64,000 nucleotides of DNA, from contig FWWN02000610.1 of assembly GCA_900175165.2 (NCBI GenBank), positions 90,235 to 154,234 on the forward strand, in the 5' to 3' direction. Positions 63,401 through 64,000 of the stretch are shown piece after piece. A program made the position numbers and the translations under genes. The notes under the pieces are model-generated. The model worked only from the letters and a program-made list of their open reading frames with translations, ran no database searches and had not been told where the DNA came from. The stretch's first letter is position 1. Each line of letters starts with the position of its first letter. The DNA is from Rhizomucor pusillus (taxonomy: Eukaryota; Mucoromycota; Mucoromycetes; Mucorales; Lichtheimiaceae).

Positions 63401-63479
63401 ATTGTATATAGAGCATTTAGAAAAGCTTAAGTCAGTATTACGCAACGAAATGAGCATTGTCAAAGCTCCCAAGTTTTAA

Positions 63480-64000
63480 CTTCTTCAAAAGACGGATCTT
63501 TTGATAACTGGCAGATTTTTTCGTATTCTCACCAGGAATGGATTTGAGAGCCTACAGCTTTTTCAAAAATTGTTGGCGCATTAATCCACAAAGTAAAATT
63601 GCATATTTATCGATTTATTTTATAACAAAACATCACGAGAATGTGCCAGATCGGCAACGCAACAGGGGNTCTTTTGCTTCATCGTATTCCAGTCGATAGA
63701 ATATTTATTCACATTTAGGACATTTTGGTGACGGCATTGTTTGACTGTATGGTCTCCTGATACCTTTTATCAAAGAAATATGTGACAATTATCAGTCACA
63801 ATGATATTAAAATAAGAATACAAGAAGGGTGACAAAGATGTTATACCATCTGATTACAGCAAATGAGAATGATGATATGCAAATGCTTACGATTTTCACA
63901 TTGAAAGTATTCGACCAAATTCAACCAAACGACCTTGTTGCATTACGGAGACCATCATACTTAATTGTTGTATGCATCGGTATCTCCTTGCAAGCGCAGA
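63480..64000. other. AT-rich end of window, nothing recognised
   Basis: No supported gene. A single N occurs at about 63669. Confidence 0.4.

Overview
The window is eukaryotic and looks like the nuclear genome of an early-diverging fungus, most likely Mucoromycota. Genes are compact and split by many short GT-AG introns (mostly 50-90 nt). There is a GAL4-type Zn2Cys6 regulator with a PAS-like region, a fungal hybrid histidine kinase with an N-terminal kinase-like domain, and a UPF0658-type Golgi membrane protein. One intron appears to be of the U12 AT-AC class, which basal fungi retain but most Dikarya have lost. The assignment is inference from gene content and gene structure; no rRNA or marker gene is present.

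Layout, left to right. 1-8 kb: P5C dehydrogenase (-), a non-coding or decayed stretch, then a PNRC/EDC1-like decapping cofactor (-). 8-13.4 kb: two microtubule genes in tandem on +, a CLIP-170-type CAP-Gly protein and kinetochore NDC80. 13.5-18.1 kb: an unrecognised protein (-) and a Golgi-type glycosyltransferase (+). 19.2-23.8 kb: a Zn2Cys6/PAS regulator, a 93-residue unknown protein, dihydrofolate reductase and a small one-TM protein, all on +. 23.9-29.2 kb: a UPF0658-like multi-pass protein (-), followed by about 3.5 kb of broken minus-strand coding sequence. 29.4-38.8 kb: a dense + strand run of SDS3-like Sin3/Rpd3L subunit, ZCCHC10-like CCHC/SR protein, Xaa-Pro aminopeptidase P, proteasome alpha1/PSMA6 and a MIZ/SP-RING protein. 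39.8-40.6 kb: a decayed copy of a small secreted cysteine-rich gene. 41.2-49.4 kb: the hybrid histidine kinase (-), with an in-frame stop. 50.4-51.2 kb: an N-terminal fragment of NUP93/NIC96 (-). 51.8-54.1 kb: an intronless DUF2828/vWA gene (+). 54.4-61.1 kb: an Ariadne-type RBR ubiquitin ligase, a type II NADH dehydrogenase and chorismate synthase, all on -. 62-63.4 kb: an unidentified multi-exon gene and the intact copy of the secreted cysteine-rich gene, both on -.

Most genes are housekeeping and functionally independent; there is no biosynthetic cluster. Loose functional neighbours are CLIP/NDC80 (microtubules) and SDS3/MIZ (chromatin and SUMO). The most unusual signals are the U12-type AT-AC intron whose exon sum restores the SDS3 frame, the duplicated promoter-plus-gene unit for a small secreted cysteine-rich protein, and three damaged loci (26-29 kb, the histidine kinase stop, and truncated NUP93). 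Exon boundaries were placed by eye from splice consensus, reading frame and family similarity. Where exon lengths add up to a whole number of codons this is stated.
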